NCBI RefSeq assembly: GCF_000152865.1
Contig: NZ_CH672390.1
Span: forward strand, 2,211,468-2,275,467
Origin: Erythrobacter sp. NAP1
GTDB lineage: Bacteria; Pseudomonadota; Alphaproteobacteria; Sphingomonadales; Sphingomonadaceae
Reading direction: 5' to 3'
DNA: 64,000 nucleotides
Every line of letters starts with the position of its first letter. The first letter of the stretch is position 1. Shown here piece after piece: positions 1 to 7,915 of this stretch. Made by a program: the position numbers and the translations under genes. The notes beneath the pieces were generated by a model. It was not told where the DNA came from. It saw nothing but the letters and a program-made list of their open reading frames with translations, and searched no databases.

Positions 1-323
1 CTCCCGAGGCCCTCTTTCGAACCCATCGTCACCACGACTTCGTTTTCGGGATCGAGATCGACCCCGAAGCGGCGTCCGTAATAGTTCGCCTGAGCGCGCC
101 GCAATCCAGGAATGCCTTTGGACTGGGAATAGCCATGCGCATCGGGTTTCATCGCGACTTCGCATAGCTTGTCGATCACGTGCTGCGGAGGTGGCTGGTC
201 GGGGTTGCCCATGCCAAGGTCGATGATGTCCTGACCCGCCTGGCGCGCCGCGTGCCGCATCGCATTCACTTCTGCGATGACATAAGGCGGCAGCCGCTTC
301 ATGCGGTAGAATTGTTCGTCCAT
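1..323 (-). CDS. Class I/II PLP-dependent aminotransferase, N-terminal part (gene runs off the left edge)
   Basis: The first 107 codons are present, starting at the ATG complementary to 321-323; the rest lies outside the window. The N-terminus (MDEQFYRMKRLPPYVIAEVN) and the following stretch with DLGMGNPDQPPP and HGYSQSKGIPGLR match the substrate-binding arm of fold-type I aminotransferases of the AlaC/LL-diaminopimelate aminotransferase group, which make alanine or related amino acids from 2-oxo acids. The catalytic lysine is not in the window. A perfect palindrome lies 36 bases upstream of the start. The exact substrate cannot be decided from this fragment. Confidence 0.85.
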   Translation of the reverse strand, partial: MDEQFYRMKRLPPYVIAEVNAMRHAARQAGQDIIDLGMGNPDQPPPQHVIDKLCEVAMKPDAHGYSQSKGIPGLRRAQANYYGRRFGVDLDPENEVVVTMGSKEGLG

Positions 324-358
324 CTCTTGCCCTTGGCTGGTGCAACCTGAAATGCCCG

Positions 359-372
359 ATTGACGCGTCAAT
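359..372. promoter_or_regulatory. Perfect 14-bp palindrome upstream of the aminotransferase
   Basis: ATTGACGCGTCAAT reads the same on both strands. It contains a TTGACG that could serve as a -35 element for the leftward aminotransferase gene, so a dimeric regulator bound here could control that gene. The palindrome is observed; the regulatory role is inferred. Confidence 0.4.
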
Positions 373-539
373 GCGACCATCGGGTTACACGATCCTAAGG
401 CATTAGCTATCGAAGTGAAGGGCCGTTTGGGCTAGACATTGAAATCTCGACGAATGCAGACCGGATTGCCACACACGCCAATCTGTTTGGGGCAAGGGAC
501 CGGGACAGACCGAAAACGTCACAAGGATGGCTGACACCG

Positions 540-2501
540 ATGGCTGACAAGGAAGACACTCCCTCGGGCGCTGACGCGATGATGGACGCGATGGCTCCGT
601 TCGGTGCGATGCTCGATATGCAGGGCAAGGCGATGCAGGGCCTGTTTGCGAAGTCCTTTCCCGGGCTCGGCGAAGGCACTGAAGGTGTCGCCAGCAACCT
701 GGCTGACCTGATGCCCAAGAATGTCAGCAATGCAGAGCTTGGCGAGTGGGCCCGTGCGGGCGCCGAGCTGCAGCAAATGTGGCTCGAATTTGTCGCCAGC
801 CAGGCGCAATCTGCGATGAGCCGCGCAGCCGATCCCAAGAACATGTTCGACCCCGGCCAATGGCTGATGGTCGCGCAGAGTATGGCCAAGCAATTGCCCA
901 AGGCAGCCATCGAAGCACCCGCAAAGCTTGCTAAGGAATCGATGGAGCTGTGGCAGGGCGTGCTGGGCAATATGGCTGGCAACCTTGTGGGCGGTGATGG
1001 GGCGGGCGACGCCGCCGAGCCCAGTTTGCCGCGCAAAGACCGCCGTTTCGCCGACCCCGCCTGGCGCCAGCTTCCCGCTTTTGCTCTGCTTCACCAGACT
1101 TACCTCATGCTGGCAGAATACTTCCAGCAAGCGGCCGCCTCGATCGACGGGCTCGACAAGGAAAAGAAGCAGCAGCTAGTTTTTGCCGTCGAAGCGTTGA
1201 GCGAGGCTTTGAGCCCCGCCAACTTCCTGCTGACCAATCCGGTCGTGATGAAGCGCACGGTCGAAACGAAGGGCCAGAACCTTGTGCGCGGTATGCGGCA
1301 CCTGATTACCGACCTCAAGCGCGGTCAACTTACGCACACCGATCCCAACGCCTTCACGCTGGGCAAAAACCTTGCTGCTTCGCCCGGCAAGGTCGTGCAC
1401 GAAACACCGCTTTACCAGCTGATCCAGTATTCGCCCTCGACCAAGGACGTTTACGAGGTGCCGCTGGTGATCTTTCCGCCGTGGATCAACCGCTTCTACA
1501 TTCTCGATCTGACGCCGCAGAAGAGCTTCATAAAATGGGCGGTCGATCAAGGGATCACCGTCTTCGTCGCCAGCTGGAAGTCAGCCGACGAAAGCATGTC
1601 CGACGTCGTGTGGGACGATTATATCCGCGCACAGATGGAAGCGATCGACACCATCCGCGAGCGGCTCGACGTGCCCTCGGTTCACGCAATCGGGTATTGC
1701 GTTGCGGGGACCACGCTTGCCGCGACGCTCGCCGTTCTTGCACGCCGGGGTGAAGCCGACCGGGTCAAGAGCGCGACTTTCTTCACCGCGCAGGTCGATT
1801 TCGAGCGCGCAGGCGATCTCAAGAGCTTCATCGACGATACGCAGCTCGACATGATCGGAAACCTGTCGAGCGATGGCTATCTCGACGGGCGTTACCTTGC
1901 CGCGACATTCAATGCGCTGCGCGGCAAGGACCTGATCTGGAATTACGTCGTCAACAATTACCTGCTGGGTGAGGACTATCCCGCCTTCGACCTGCTGCAC
2001 TGGAACGGCGACGTCACCAATCTGCCTTCCAAGTGGCACAGCGACTATCTGCGCGACCTTTACCGCGACAATAAGCTGGTCGTGCCTGACGCTCTTTCAG
2101 GAGACGGGACGCCGATTGACCTCACGCAGGTCGAGACCCCTTCCTACGTACAGGCGGGGCGCGAGGATCACATTGCGCCAGCGGAAAGCGTGTGGCGGAT
2201 CACCAACCACTTTAAGGGACCGCTGGAATTCGTCCTCGCTGGTTCAGGCCACATTGCCGGCGTCGTCAATCCACCTGCCGCGGGCAAATACCAATACTGG
2301 CTGGGCAACAGCAAAGCTGCATCGCTCAAAGAGTTCGTCGAGGGGTCTGAGGAGCATAAGGGCAGCTGGTGGCCGCACTGGCTTGAGTGGCTCGATGCCC
2401 AGGCGCCCGAGCGCGTTCCCGCGACCGGCAAGCGCAAACCCGGCGGGCGCGGCGACAAGGTGATCGAGGACGCACCGGGCCGCTATGTAAAGACGCGATG
2501 A
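540..2501 (+). CDS. phaC: Class I poly(3-hydroxyalkanoate) synthase PhaC
   Basis: The 653-residue protein polymerises (R)-3-hydroxyacyl-CoA into PHA storage polyester at the granule surface. The N-terminal 200 residues are the variable PhaC_N region and the rest is an alpha/beta-hydrolase fold. The lipase-like box GYCVAG places the nucleophile at Cys387; the other triad members are Asp543 (in GREDHIAP) and His571 (in GSGHIAG). Trp-rich segments near the end (WWPHWLEW) are also typical of class I synthases. The length is somewhat above the usual 570-600 because of a longer N-terminus. The ATG at 528 is followed by an in-frame stop after six codons, so 540 is the workable start; an AAGG lies 14 bases upstream. 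A phasin gene follows. Confidence 0.95.
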   Translation: MADKEDTPSGADAMMDAMAPFGAMLDMQGKAMQGLFAKSFPGLGEGTEGVASNLADLMPKNVSNAELGEWARAGAELQQMWLEFVASQAQSAMSRAADPKNMFDPGQWLMVAQSMAKQLPKAAIEAPAKLAKESMELWQGVLGNMAGNLVGGDGAGDAAEPSLPRKDRRFADPAWRQLPAFALLHQTYLMLAEYFQQAAASIDGLDKEKKQQLVFAVEALSEALSPANFLLTNPVVMKRTVETKGQNLVRGMRHLITDLKRGQLTHTDPNAFTLGKNLAASPGKVVHETPLYQLIQYSPSTKDVYEVPLVIFPPWINRFYILDLTPQKSFIKWAVDQGITVFVASWKSADESMSDVVWDDYIRAQMEAIDTIRERLDVPSVHAIGYCVAGTTLAATLAVLARRGEADRVKSATFFTAQVDFERAGDLKSFIDDTQLDMIGNLSSDGYLDGRYLAATFNALRGKDLIWNYVVNNYLLGEDYPAFDLLHWNGDVTNLPSKWHSDYLRDLYRDNKLVVPDALSGDGTPIDLTQVETPSYVQAGREDHIAPAESVWRITNHFKGPLEFVLAGSGHIAGVVNPPAAGKYQYWLGNSKAASLKEFVEGSEEHKGSWWPHWLEWLDAQAPERVPATGKRKPGGRGDKVIEDAPGRYVKTR

Positions 2502-2569
2502 GGCCATAATTTTCTTGCTGCAATTGCGCGATCACGCAAGAAAACCCATATAAATCATAGCCATGTACA

Positions 2570-2590
2570 TTTTTGTGCACTGCACAAAAA
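2570..2590. promoter_or_regulatory. 21-bp palindromic operator upstream of the phasin gene (candidate PhaR site 1)
   Basis: Arms TTTTTGTGCA (2570-2579) and TGCACAAAAA (2581-2590) form a perfect 10-1-10 inverted repeat. The site lies just upstream of a TTGACT -35 box. PhaR repressors of PHA granule proteins are known to bind TGC-rich inverted sites at phasin promoters, which makes PhaR the likeliest ligand; that assignment is inference. Confidence 0.6.
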
Positions 2591-2594
2591 ATCC

Positions 2595-2637
2595 TTGACT
2601 TCGCAGCTGCAATGCCTATTTTGTGCACTGCAACAAA
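2595..2637 (+). promoter_or_regulatory. Phasin promoter with overlapping second operator copy
   Basis: A -35 TTGACT (2595-2600) and a -10-like TATTTT (2617-2622) are 16 bp apart. A second copy of the operator core, TTTTGTGCACTGCA (2619-2632) followed by ACAAA, overlaps the -10 box. The two operator copies therefore flank the -35 element, as expected for a repressor that occludes RNA polymerase. The -10 box is a poor match, so the exact start is uncertain. Confidence 0.5.
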
Positions 2638-2661
2638 CGCAAACATTACTGCGAGGTTCTT

Positions 2662-3465
2662 ATGGCTGACGCCGCAAACAAATCGAAGATCGATGCTGCT
2701 GCTGAAAAGGCATATGCCGATGCAGCTGCAAAGAAGACTGCAAGCGCTGCAAAGGTCGCCGAAGCTGTTGAAGCCGATGCGCCCAAGCCGGCTCCCAAGG
2801 CCAAGACGGTGAAGAAAGCCGTCGCCGCCAAGAAGGCTCCGGCCCGCAAGGCGCCTGCCAAGAAGGCACCTGCTCGCAAGACTGCCGCCAAGAAGCCGGC
2901 TGCTGCGAAAAAGGCTCCCGCCCGTAAGACTGCTGCCAAGAAGCCGGTCGCCAAGAAGACCGCTCCCAAGGCAGCCGCAAAGACCTCGACAACCAACCCC
3001 GTTACCAAACTCAAGGACACCATCATGGCAACTGCTGAAAAGACCGACATCACCGCCCAGGCCAAGGAAATGGCTGCTGACGTGCAGACCCGCGTAAAGG
3101 GCGCCTACGCCAAGGCAACCGAACTCGCTTCGGAAGCAGGCGAATTCAACAAGGCAAACGTTGAAGCTGTCGTCGAAAGCGGCAAGATCTTCTTCGCCGG
3201 CGCACAGGAAATCGTGAAGTCGGACGTCGAAACCGGCAAGAGCGTTGTCGAAACCGTCACCGAAGACGCCAAGAAGGTCGCAGCCGTCAAGTCGCCGACT
3301 GAGCTCTTCGAACTTCAGGGCGAACTCGCACGTCGCAACTTCGACGCTGCCGTTTCGTTCGGCTCGAAGCGCACCGAAGCTCTCGTGAAGCTCTACAACG
3401 ACGCATTCGCTCCGATTTCGAACCGCGTTAGCGTTGCAACCGAGCGTTTCAACAAGGCTGCCTAA
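2662..3465 (+). CDS. Phasin with N-terminal histone H1-like Lys/Ala/Pro domain
   Basis: Residues 1-40 are Ala/Lys-rich. About residues 40-115 consist of KKAPARK/KTAAKKP repeats like those of histone H1 and of the PhaF nucleoid-binding tail. From about residue 122 the sequence is a Phasin_2-type amphipathic helical domain (ending APISNRVSVATERFNKAA) that coats PHA granules. The start at 2662 has a GAGG six bases upstream; an upstream in-frame ATG at 2623 lies inside the operator and is unlikely. A second in-frame ATG at 3025, preceded by AAGGA at 3013-3017, would give a stand-alone 146-residue phasin of normal length. In Pseudomonas PhaF the basic domain is C-terminal; here it is N-terminal. 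It could tether granules to DNA so that they segregate at division (inference). phaC lies directly upstream. Confidence 0.85.
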   Translation: MADAANKSKIDAAAEKAYADAAAKKTASAAKVAEAVEADAPKPAPKAKTVKKAVAAKKAPARKAPAKKAPARKTAAKKPAAAKKAPARKTAAKKPVAKKTAPKAAAKTSTTNPVTKLKDTIMATAEKTDITAQAKEMAADVQTRVKGAYAKATELASEAGEFNKANVEAVVESGKIFFAGAQEIVKSDVETGKSVVETVTEDAKKVAAVKSPTELFELQGELARRNFDAAVSFGSKRTEALVKLYNDAFAPISNRVSVATERFNKAA

Positions 3466-3480
3466 GCCAAGCAGTTTCTG

Positions 3481-3516
3481 AGCCGGGCCTCTCTCCTCTC
3501 TCTCCCAAACCCGGCT
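3481..3516 (+). terminator. Hairpin with pyrimidine-only loop in the phasin 3' UTR
   Basis: A perfect 7-bp stem AGCCGGG (3481-3487) / CCCGGCT (3510-3516) encloses a 22-nt loop of 19 pyrimidines followed by AAA. No T-tract follows, so it is not a classic terminator. It begins 15 bases after the phasin stop and resembles the hairpins after ahpC. Confidence 0.5.
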
Positions 3517-3537
3517 TATGAAAGCGCGCGAAAGCGC

Positions 3538-3583
3538 AAGGGCCGGACGAACCAAAAGCGGTTCGTCCGGCCCTTTACTTTTT
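3538..3583 (+). terminator. Rho-independent terminator after the phasin gene
   Basis: A 16-bp perfect stem (5' arm 3538-3553, loop AAAAGC, 3' arm 3560-3575) is followed by TTTACTTTTT. This is one of the strongest intrinsic terminators in the window and should insulate clpS from phasin transcription. Confidence 0.9.
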
Positions 3584-3672
3584 GCACCCTAGAAGCGGCT
3601 TAACGCTTTGTGCAGACCGCTTGCCCGACAAGTCTTGCGAAGCCGCATGCGTGCACCCATAATGTAGGACCG

Positions 3673-4095
3673 ATGGCCGACACCGTTCTCTCCCTTGCCG
3701 ACCAGGACTTTGATCGCGCGTATGGTGCAGCGTTCGCCGCTGTGCGACTTGCGGACGACGATGAGAAGAAAGACGGCGGCAGCGATACCGATGAAGGGGA
3801 CGGTCAGGTCGTCATTGCGACCAAGACCCGTACCAAGCCTAAGAAGCCGAGCCAGTACAAGGTGCTGATGCTAAACGACGACTACACGCCGATGGAATTC
3901 GTCGTGATGGTTCTTAAGCGGTTTTTCGGAATGGACCTGGAAGCGGCGACACGCGTCATGCTTCACGTCCACCAAAAGGGCGTCGGCGTTTGCGGCATCT
4001 TCCCTTACGAAGTGGCCGAGACAAAGGTGAACCAGGTGATGGACTTCGCTCGCCAGAACCAGCACCCGCTTCAGTGCACGCTCGAAAAGGCGTGA
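3673..4095 (+). CDS. clpS: ATP-dependent Clp protease adaptor ClpS
   Basis: ClpS delivers N-degron substrates to the ClpA-ClpP protease. The 140-residue protein has a disordered acidic N-terminal extension of about 55 residues, then the ClpS core beginning at [17 protein letters not shown]. That core holds the NDDYTPM substrate-pocket motif and, further on, [13 protein letters not shown] and EVAETKV for ClpA contact. I start at 3673 (MADTVLSL), which has AGGA just upstream; the ORF can extend to 3610, but those extra residues are not ClpS-like. A DUF427 gene follows after 7 bases. Confidence 0.93.
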   Translation: MADTVLSLADQDFDRAYGAAFAAVRLADDDEKKDGGSDTDEGDGQVVIATKTRTKPKKPSQYKVLMLNDDYTPMEFVVMVLKRFFGMDLEAATRVMLHVHQKGVGVCGIFPYEVAETKVNQVMDFARQNQHPLQCTLEKA

Positions 4096-4102
4096 CCGCG
4101 TG

Positions 4103-4600
4103 ATGGGCCACCCTGAGCCCGATACACCCGGCCCCGGACAGGAAAGCGTCTGGGACTACCCCCGCCCTGCGATCTGCGAACCGACATCGCGCCGCATTCA
4201 GGTGCGTCACAAGGGCGTCGATCTCGTCGACAGCACCTCTGCCTACCGCACGCTAGAAACCTCGCATCCACCCACATATTACATCCCGCGCGCAGACATC
4301 GCGATGGACTATCTGGAACCCAATGCGCGCCGCTCGCTGTGCGAATGGAAAGGGCAGGCGCGCTATTTCGACATCGCGATTGGCGGCACGCGCATTGATG
4401 CAGGCGCTTGGACCTATCCAGAGCCCACGCCCGGCTTTGCTCCCATCCGCGACATGATCGCCTTCTATCCAGACCCCCTCGATGAATGCCTTGTCGATGG
4501 CGAGAAAATCACGCCGCAGCCGGGCGGTTTCTACGGTGGATGGATCAGCCAGTACGAGGCAGGGCCCTTCAAAGGCATACCTGGAAGCCGCTTCTGGTGA
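4103..4600 (+). CDS. DUF427 domain protein
   Basis: A 165-residue protein built around a DUF427 domain: YRTLETSHPPTYYIPRADI, then CEWKGQARYFDI and a terminal PGGFYGGWI. DUF427 proteins are small cytoplasmic beta-rich proteins of unknown biochemical role, and this one has no signal peptide or membrane segment. The start is the ATG at 4103, directly preceded by an in-frame GTG at 4100 that could also be used. It lies 7 bases after clpS, so the two are probably co-transcribed, though no functional link is evident. Confidence 0.75.
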   Translation: MGHPEPDTPGPGQESVWDYPRPAICEPTSRRIQVRHKGVDLVDSTSAYRTLETSHPPTYYIPRADIAMDYLEPNARRSLCEWKGQARYFDIAIGGTRIDAGAWTYPEPTPGFAPIRDMIAFYPDPLDECLVDGEKITPQPGGFYGGWISQYEAGPFKGIPGSRFW

Positions 4601-4690
4601 CGTTCATCGCCAAGGGGGCATGACGGGGGCGAGATTTCGCGCTAGGGCGGCGCCAGAGTTTGAAACTTACGCTCAGTAGACGGACAATAC

Positions 4691-5944
4691 GTGCTCAACT
4701 TTCTGCCGAGTATCGACCGCTATATCTTTCGGCTCGTGATCGTGCCGATGCTGGGCGTGTTCGCGCTTGCGGCCTCGTTGCTGCTGCTCGACAAGATGCT
4801 GCGCCTGTTCGACTTTGTCGCGGTCGAAGGCGGCCCGATTGGCGTCGTCTTCAAGATGCTCGGCGCGCTGATCCCTGAATATGCGAGCCTCGCGATACCG
4901 CTCGGCCTGTTGCTTGGCGTGCTGCTCGCCTTCCGCAAACTCGCGACATCTTCCGAACTCGACACGATGCGCGCAGTGGGGCTGTCTTACTGGCGGCTGT
5001 TGCGCGTGCCTTACGCGATCACGCTGGTGCTGGTCGCGGTCAACATCGCGCTCGTTTTCTACATCCAGCCGGTCAGCCGCTATTACTACGAGCAGATGGA
5101 GTACGAGCTGCGCTCGGGCGCGCTCGGCGCTTCGATCAAGGTGGGTGAGTTCACCACACTCGCAGACCGCATGGCGCTGCGGATCGAGCGAAGCGAGGAT
5201 GATGGACAGCGCCTTATCGGCATCTTTGCCCGCGTCTCGAATTCGCGCGATCAGGTGCTCTCGATCAGCGCGCGCGAAGGGTCGTTCATGGCGACCACCG
5301 ACGATCCCGACACCATCATCCTGCGCCTTACCGAAGGCACCATCGTACAGGACACCGGCAGCGAAACACCGCGGGTCCTCTCTTTCAGCCGCCATGACCT
5401 GCCCATCGACCTGCCAGCAGTCGAGGAATTTCGCGCACGCGGCGAGGCGAGCCGCGAATACATATTGCCCGAACTGCTCAGGATAGGATGGAGCGAGCAG
5501 GCCGAGGAAGATGAACGCGACGCGGTGCAGGCGGCGTTCAATTATCGCACGGTCGAAGTGGTGATGATGTTGCTGATGCCATTGCTGGCCGTGGCGCTCG
5601 CGATACCGCCCAAACGATCTACCAGCGCGCTCGGCGTGTTCGTTTCGATCATCCTCGTCGTCGCCTATCACAAGATCAACCAATACGGAGAGGACATCGC
5701 CGCGCTCGGGCGGATCGATCCGATCATAGCCTTGTGGGGACCGTTCTGCGCCTTTGCGGCGCTGATCATCTGGATGTATTACCGAACGGCCTATGTGCCG
5801 GGTGGTCAGGCGCTCGGCGCGCTTGAGACCATCTTCGCCAAGATTTCCAAACGCATCGCCAAGCTGTTCAAGCGCCGCGAGCGCGCCTCGCTCAAGTCCG
5901 ACCACTCGGCCGAGAGCGACGCTGCGCTGGCTCCGGCGGAATAG
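4691..5944 (+). CDS. lptF: LPS export ABC transporter permease LptF
   Basis: LptF and LptG are the inner-membrane permeases that, with the ATPase LptB, extract lipopolysaccharide and pass it to LptC. The 417-residue protein has the YjgP/YjgQ layout: membrane segments near residues 12-35, 55-80 and 100-122, a periplasmic beta-jellyroll of about 150 residues, and three more helices around 295-370. It ends with a basic then acidic cytoplasmic tail. The start is GTG at 4691. The paralogue follows after 18 bases, which supports a heteromeric pair. F versus G is assigned by gene order. Confidence 0.92.
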   Translation: MLNFLPSIDRYIFRLVIVPMLGVFALAASLLLLDKMLRLFDFVAVEGGPIGVVFKMLGALIPEYASLAIPLGLLLGVLLAFRKLATSSELDTMRAVGLSYWRLLRVPYAITLVLVAVNIALVFYIQPVSRYYYEQMEYELRSGALGASIKVGEFTTLADRMALRIERSEDDGQRLIGIFARVSNSRDQVLSISAREGSFMATTDDPDTIILRLTEGTIVQDTGSETPRVLSFSRHDLPIDLPAVEEFRARGEASREYILPELLRIGWSEQAEEDERDAVQAAFNYRTVEVVMMLLMPLLAVALAIPPKRSTSALGVFVSIILVVAYHKINQYGEDIAALGRIDPIIALWGPFCAFAALIIWMYYRTAYVPGGQALGALETIFAKISKRIAKLFKRRERASLKSDHSAESDAALAPAE

Positions 5945-5962
5945 ACGGCAGGCCCTCTCACC

Positions 5963-7060
5963 ATGCAGCTCGACTTTTTCCCATCGCGCAGCCTGACGCT
6001 CTACCTTGCGAAGATGTTCGTGGTGCGCATCCTGGCGGTGCTGGTGATGCTGGTGCTCGTACTGATGGCGCTCGACCTGCTTGGTTCGACCGGCAAGATC
6101 CTTGAACCTGAAGGCAACGGGCAAGCCGAAATCATCAAATATGCAAGCCTTCGAATACCCCAGCTCATCGCGCGTTTCCTGCCGTATTCAGTGCTGCTGG
6201 CGACGCTGATCACACTGGTGACGCTCAACCAGAACAGCGAGGTTGTGGCGATGAAGGCCGCCGGGCTTTCAGCGCACCAGGTTTTGGCCCCGCTGCTTCT
6301 GACCGCAGCGGTCGTCGCTCTTATCAGCTTTGCCTTCAACGAGCGCGTCGTCACCCGCGCAAACTCGACACTCAAGGCTTGGGAGGCAGTCGAGTACGGT
6401 CCGATCCCCGAGCAGTCGGGCGTGCGCGCCAATGTCTATCTCACCGATGGCGACAACATCCTTACCGCATCGTCGCTGATCGGGTCGGGCGAGGATATCG
6501 AGCTTGATAACGTCACCTGGTATTCGCGCGCGCCGGGCGGGATCATCAGCGAACAGATCAAGGCCACCGGCGCGACCTATGCAGCCCCCGGCTGGCGGCT
6601 GGAAAATCCCAAGCGTTTCGACGTGGGCTCAGCAACGACCGAACCCATCGATGATGTAGTGGTAGGCGAAGGGCTCACGCCAGAACAGATCGACCTGCAA
6701 TCGGTCGATCCCGATGCGCAAAGCTTCTGGGAGTTGTCCGAAACGATCGACGCTTACGAAGCCGCAGGTCGCCGCACGTCAGAGATGCGCGCGAAATGGT
6801 GGCACCGGTTGTCCGGTCCTTTGTCGGCGCTACTCATGCCATTGCTCGGATCGGTAGCGGCCTTTGGGCTTGCGCGTTCAGGCCAACTCTTCGTGCGCGC
6901 GGTGATCGGGATGGCGCTGGGCTTTGCCTATTTCGTCGTCGATAACGCCGCGCTCGCGATGGGCAGCTTTGGCGGATACCCGCCCTTCCTTGCCGCATGG
7001 GCGCCGTTCTTCCTGTTTCTGCTGGTGGGTGAGACAGTCCTCATTCGAACCGAGGAATGA
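5963..7060 (+). CDS. lptG: LPS export ABC transporter permease LptG
   Basis: Partner permease of LptF, 365 residues with the same architecture: three N-terminal membrane helices (one holds RILAVLVMLVLVLMALDLLG), a periplasmic jellyroll around residues 130-260, and three C-terminal helices. The segment KWWHRLSGPLSALLMPLLGS matches the conserved start of the C-terminal membrane half. The ATG at 5963 follows lptF closely. The stop codon overlaps the start of a GNAT gene by 4 bases, so translation is probably coupled. LPS export is essential, so this operon should be constitutively expressed. Confidence 0.92.
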   Translation: MQLDFFPSRSLTLYLAKMFVVRILAVLVMLVLVLMALDLLGSTGKILEPEGNGQAEIIKYASLRIPQLIARFLPYSVLLATLITLVTLNQNSEVVAMKAAGLSAHQVLAPLLLTAAVVALISFAFNERVVTRANSTLKAWEAVEYGPIPEQSGVRANVYLTDGDNILTASSLIGSGEDIELDNVTWYSRAPGGIISEQIKATGATYAAPGWRLENPKRFDVGSATTEPIDDVVVGEGLTPEQIDLQSVDPDAQSFWELSETIDAYEAAGRRTSEMRAKWWHRLSGPLSALLMPLLGSVAAFGLARSGQLFVRAVIGMALGFAYFVVDNAALAMGSFGGYPPFLAAWAPFFLFLLVGETVLIRTEE

Positions 7061-7581
7061 GCCGGTCAGACTGGTCGCTGCGCCTTGCCCGGCCAGCCGA
7101 CGCCGAACGCATGCCGGCGATTGAGGCGGCAGCCGGCGAGCTATTCCGCACGGTTGACGGCTTAGCCGGACTTGCAGGCGAGCACACGCTGCCGGTCGAG
7201 AGACTTGAGCGTTACATCCGCAAGGGGCACTGCCTTGTCGTGCATGTTGGCGACGAGATGGTCGGCTTTCTCGTGAATGAGCCTTTCAATCGCGAACTGC
7301 ACATCTGGGAGGTTGACGTTCACCCGGACCAGCAGGGCCGAGGCATCGGTGCTGGGCTGATACGCGCCTGCATGGTCGATGCGCGCAATTCGGGCTTTCG
7401 CGCGATCACGCTCACCACCTTTCGCGATGTGCCGTGGAATGCGCCCTTCTACGAAAAGCTTGGGTTCGAGGAAGTCACCGCTCTCGACGCTCATCCGCGC
7501 CTTGCCGGAGAGCTCGCGGTCGAGGCCGATCATGGCCTGCCTGCCGAAAGGCGCTGCGCCATGATCTGTTTCCTCGATTGA
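7057..7581 (+). CDS. GNAT family N-acetyltransferase
   Basis: A 174-residue protein with a single GNAT fold. The acetyl-CoA pyrophosphate-binding motif A is visible as VDVHPDQQGRGIGAGLI (R/QxxGxG), followed by the conserved PWNAPFYEKLGFEEV segment. It transfers acetyl from acetyl-CoA to an amine; the substrate cannot be predicted. Its start overlaps the lptG stop (ATGA). This may be simple operon packing rather than a role in LPS export. Confidence 0.88.
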   Translation: MSRSDWSLRLARPADAERMPAIEAAAGELFRTVDGLAGLAGEHTLPVERLERYIRKGHCLVVHVGDEMVGFLVNEPFNRELHIWEVDVHPDQQGRGIGAGLIRACMVDARNSGFRAITLTTFRDVPWNAPFYEKLGFEEVTALDAHPRLAGELAVEADHGLPAERRCAMICFLD

Positions 7582-7624
7582 GCGCGCTGCGCTATAAAGC
7601 GCGAAGAATTCAGGAGGACACCCA

Positions 7625-7912
7625 ATGCGTTACGCTCCCCTCGCCTCGATGGCGGCTCTCTCGATCCTGCTGGTAGGTTGCCAGAACCAGCCTGAGGAAA
7701 CTCCCGATATCGAGGAAGCGATCCCGCTTGATGAAGAGGATGGCAGCGAGGCGTCGAATGAAGGCAATGCCGCCGAAAGCGATGACGACGACGAACGTCC
7801 TCCCGCAACCATGGAGAGCGGCTCAAACGACGATCCGAGCATTTATGGTGGCGAAAACGAAGGTGCGCCCGGTCCGGGCTCAAAGCTGCAACCGGCTGAC
7901 CCGGTCGAATAA
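7625..7912 (+). CDS. Small acidic putative lipoprotein
   Basis: A 95-residue protein with a signal peptide ending in a lipobox (LLVGC, lipidated Cys at about residue 19). The mature part is low in complexity and rich in Glu, Asp, Asn and Ser, with no recognisable domain. A strong AGGAGG lies 9 bases before the ATG. It is probably an outer-membrane or periplasmic-face lipoprotein of unknown function. It is convergent with the desaturase gene, whose stop codon lies 3 bases away. Confidence 0.7.
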   Translation: MRYAPLASMAALSILLVGCQNQPEETPDIEEAIPLDEEDGSEASNEGNAAESDDDDERPPATMESGSNDDPSIYGGENEGAPGPGSKLQPADPVE

Positions 7913-7915
7913 GCC

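Noticed and set aside
4673..6124. 483-residue minus-strand open frame
   Set aside because: Antisense to lptF and the start of lptG; Arg/His/Gln-rich composition typical of GC-rich shadow frames.
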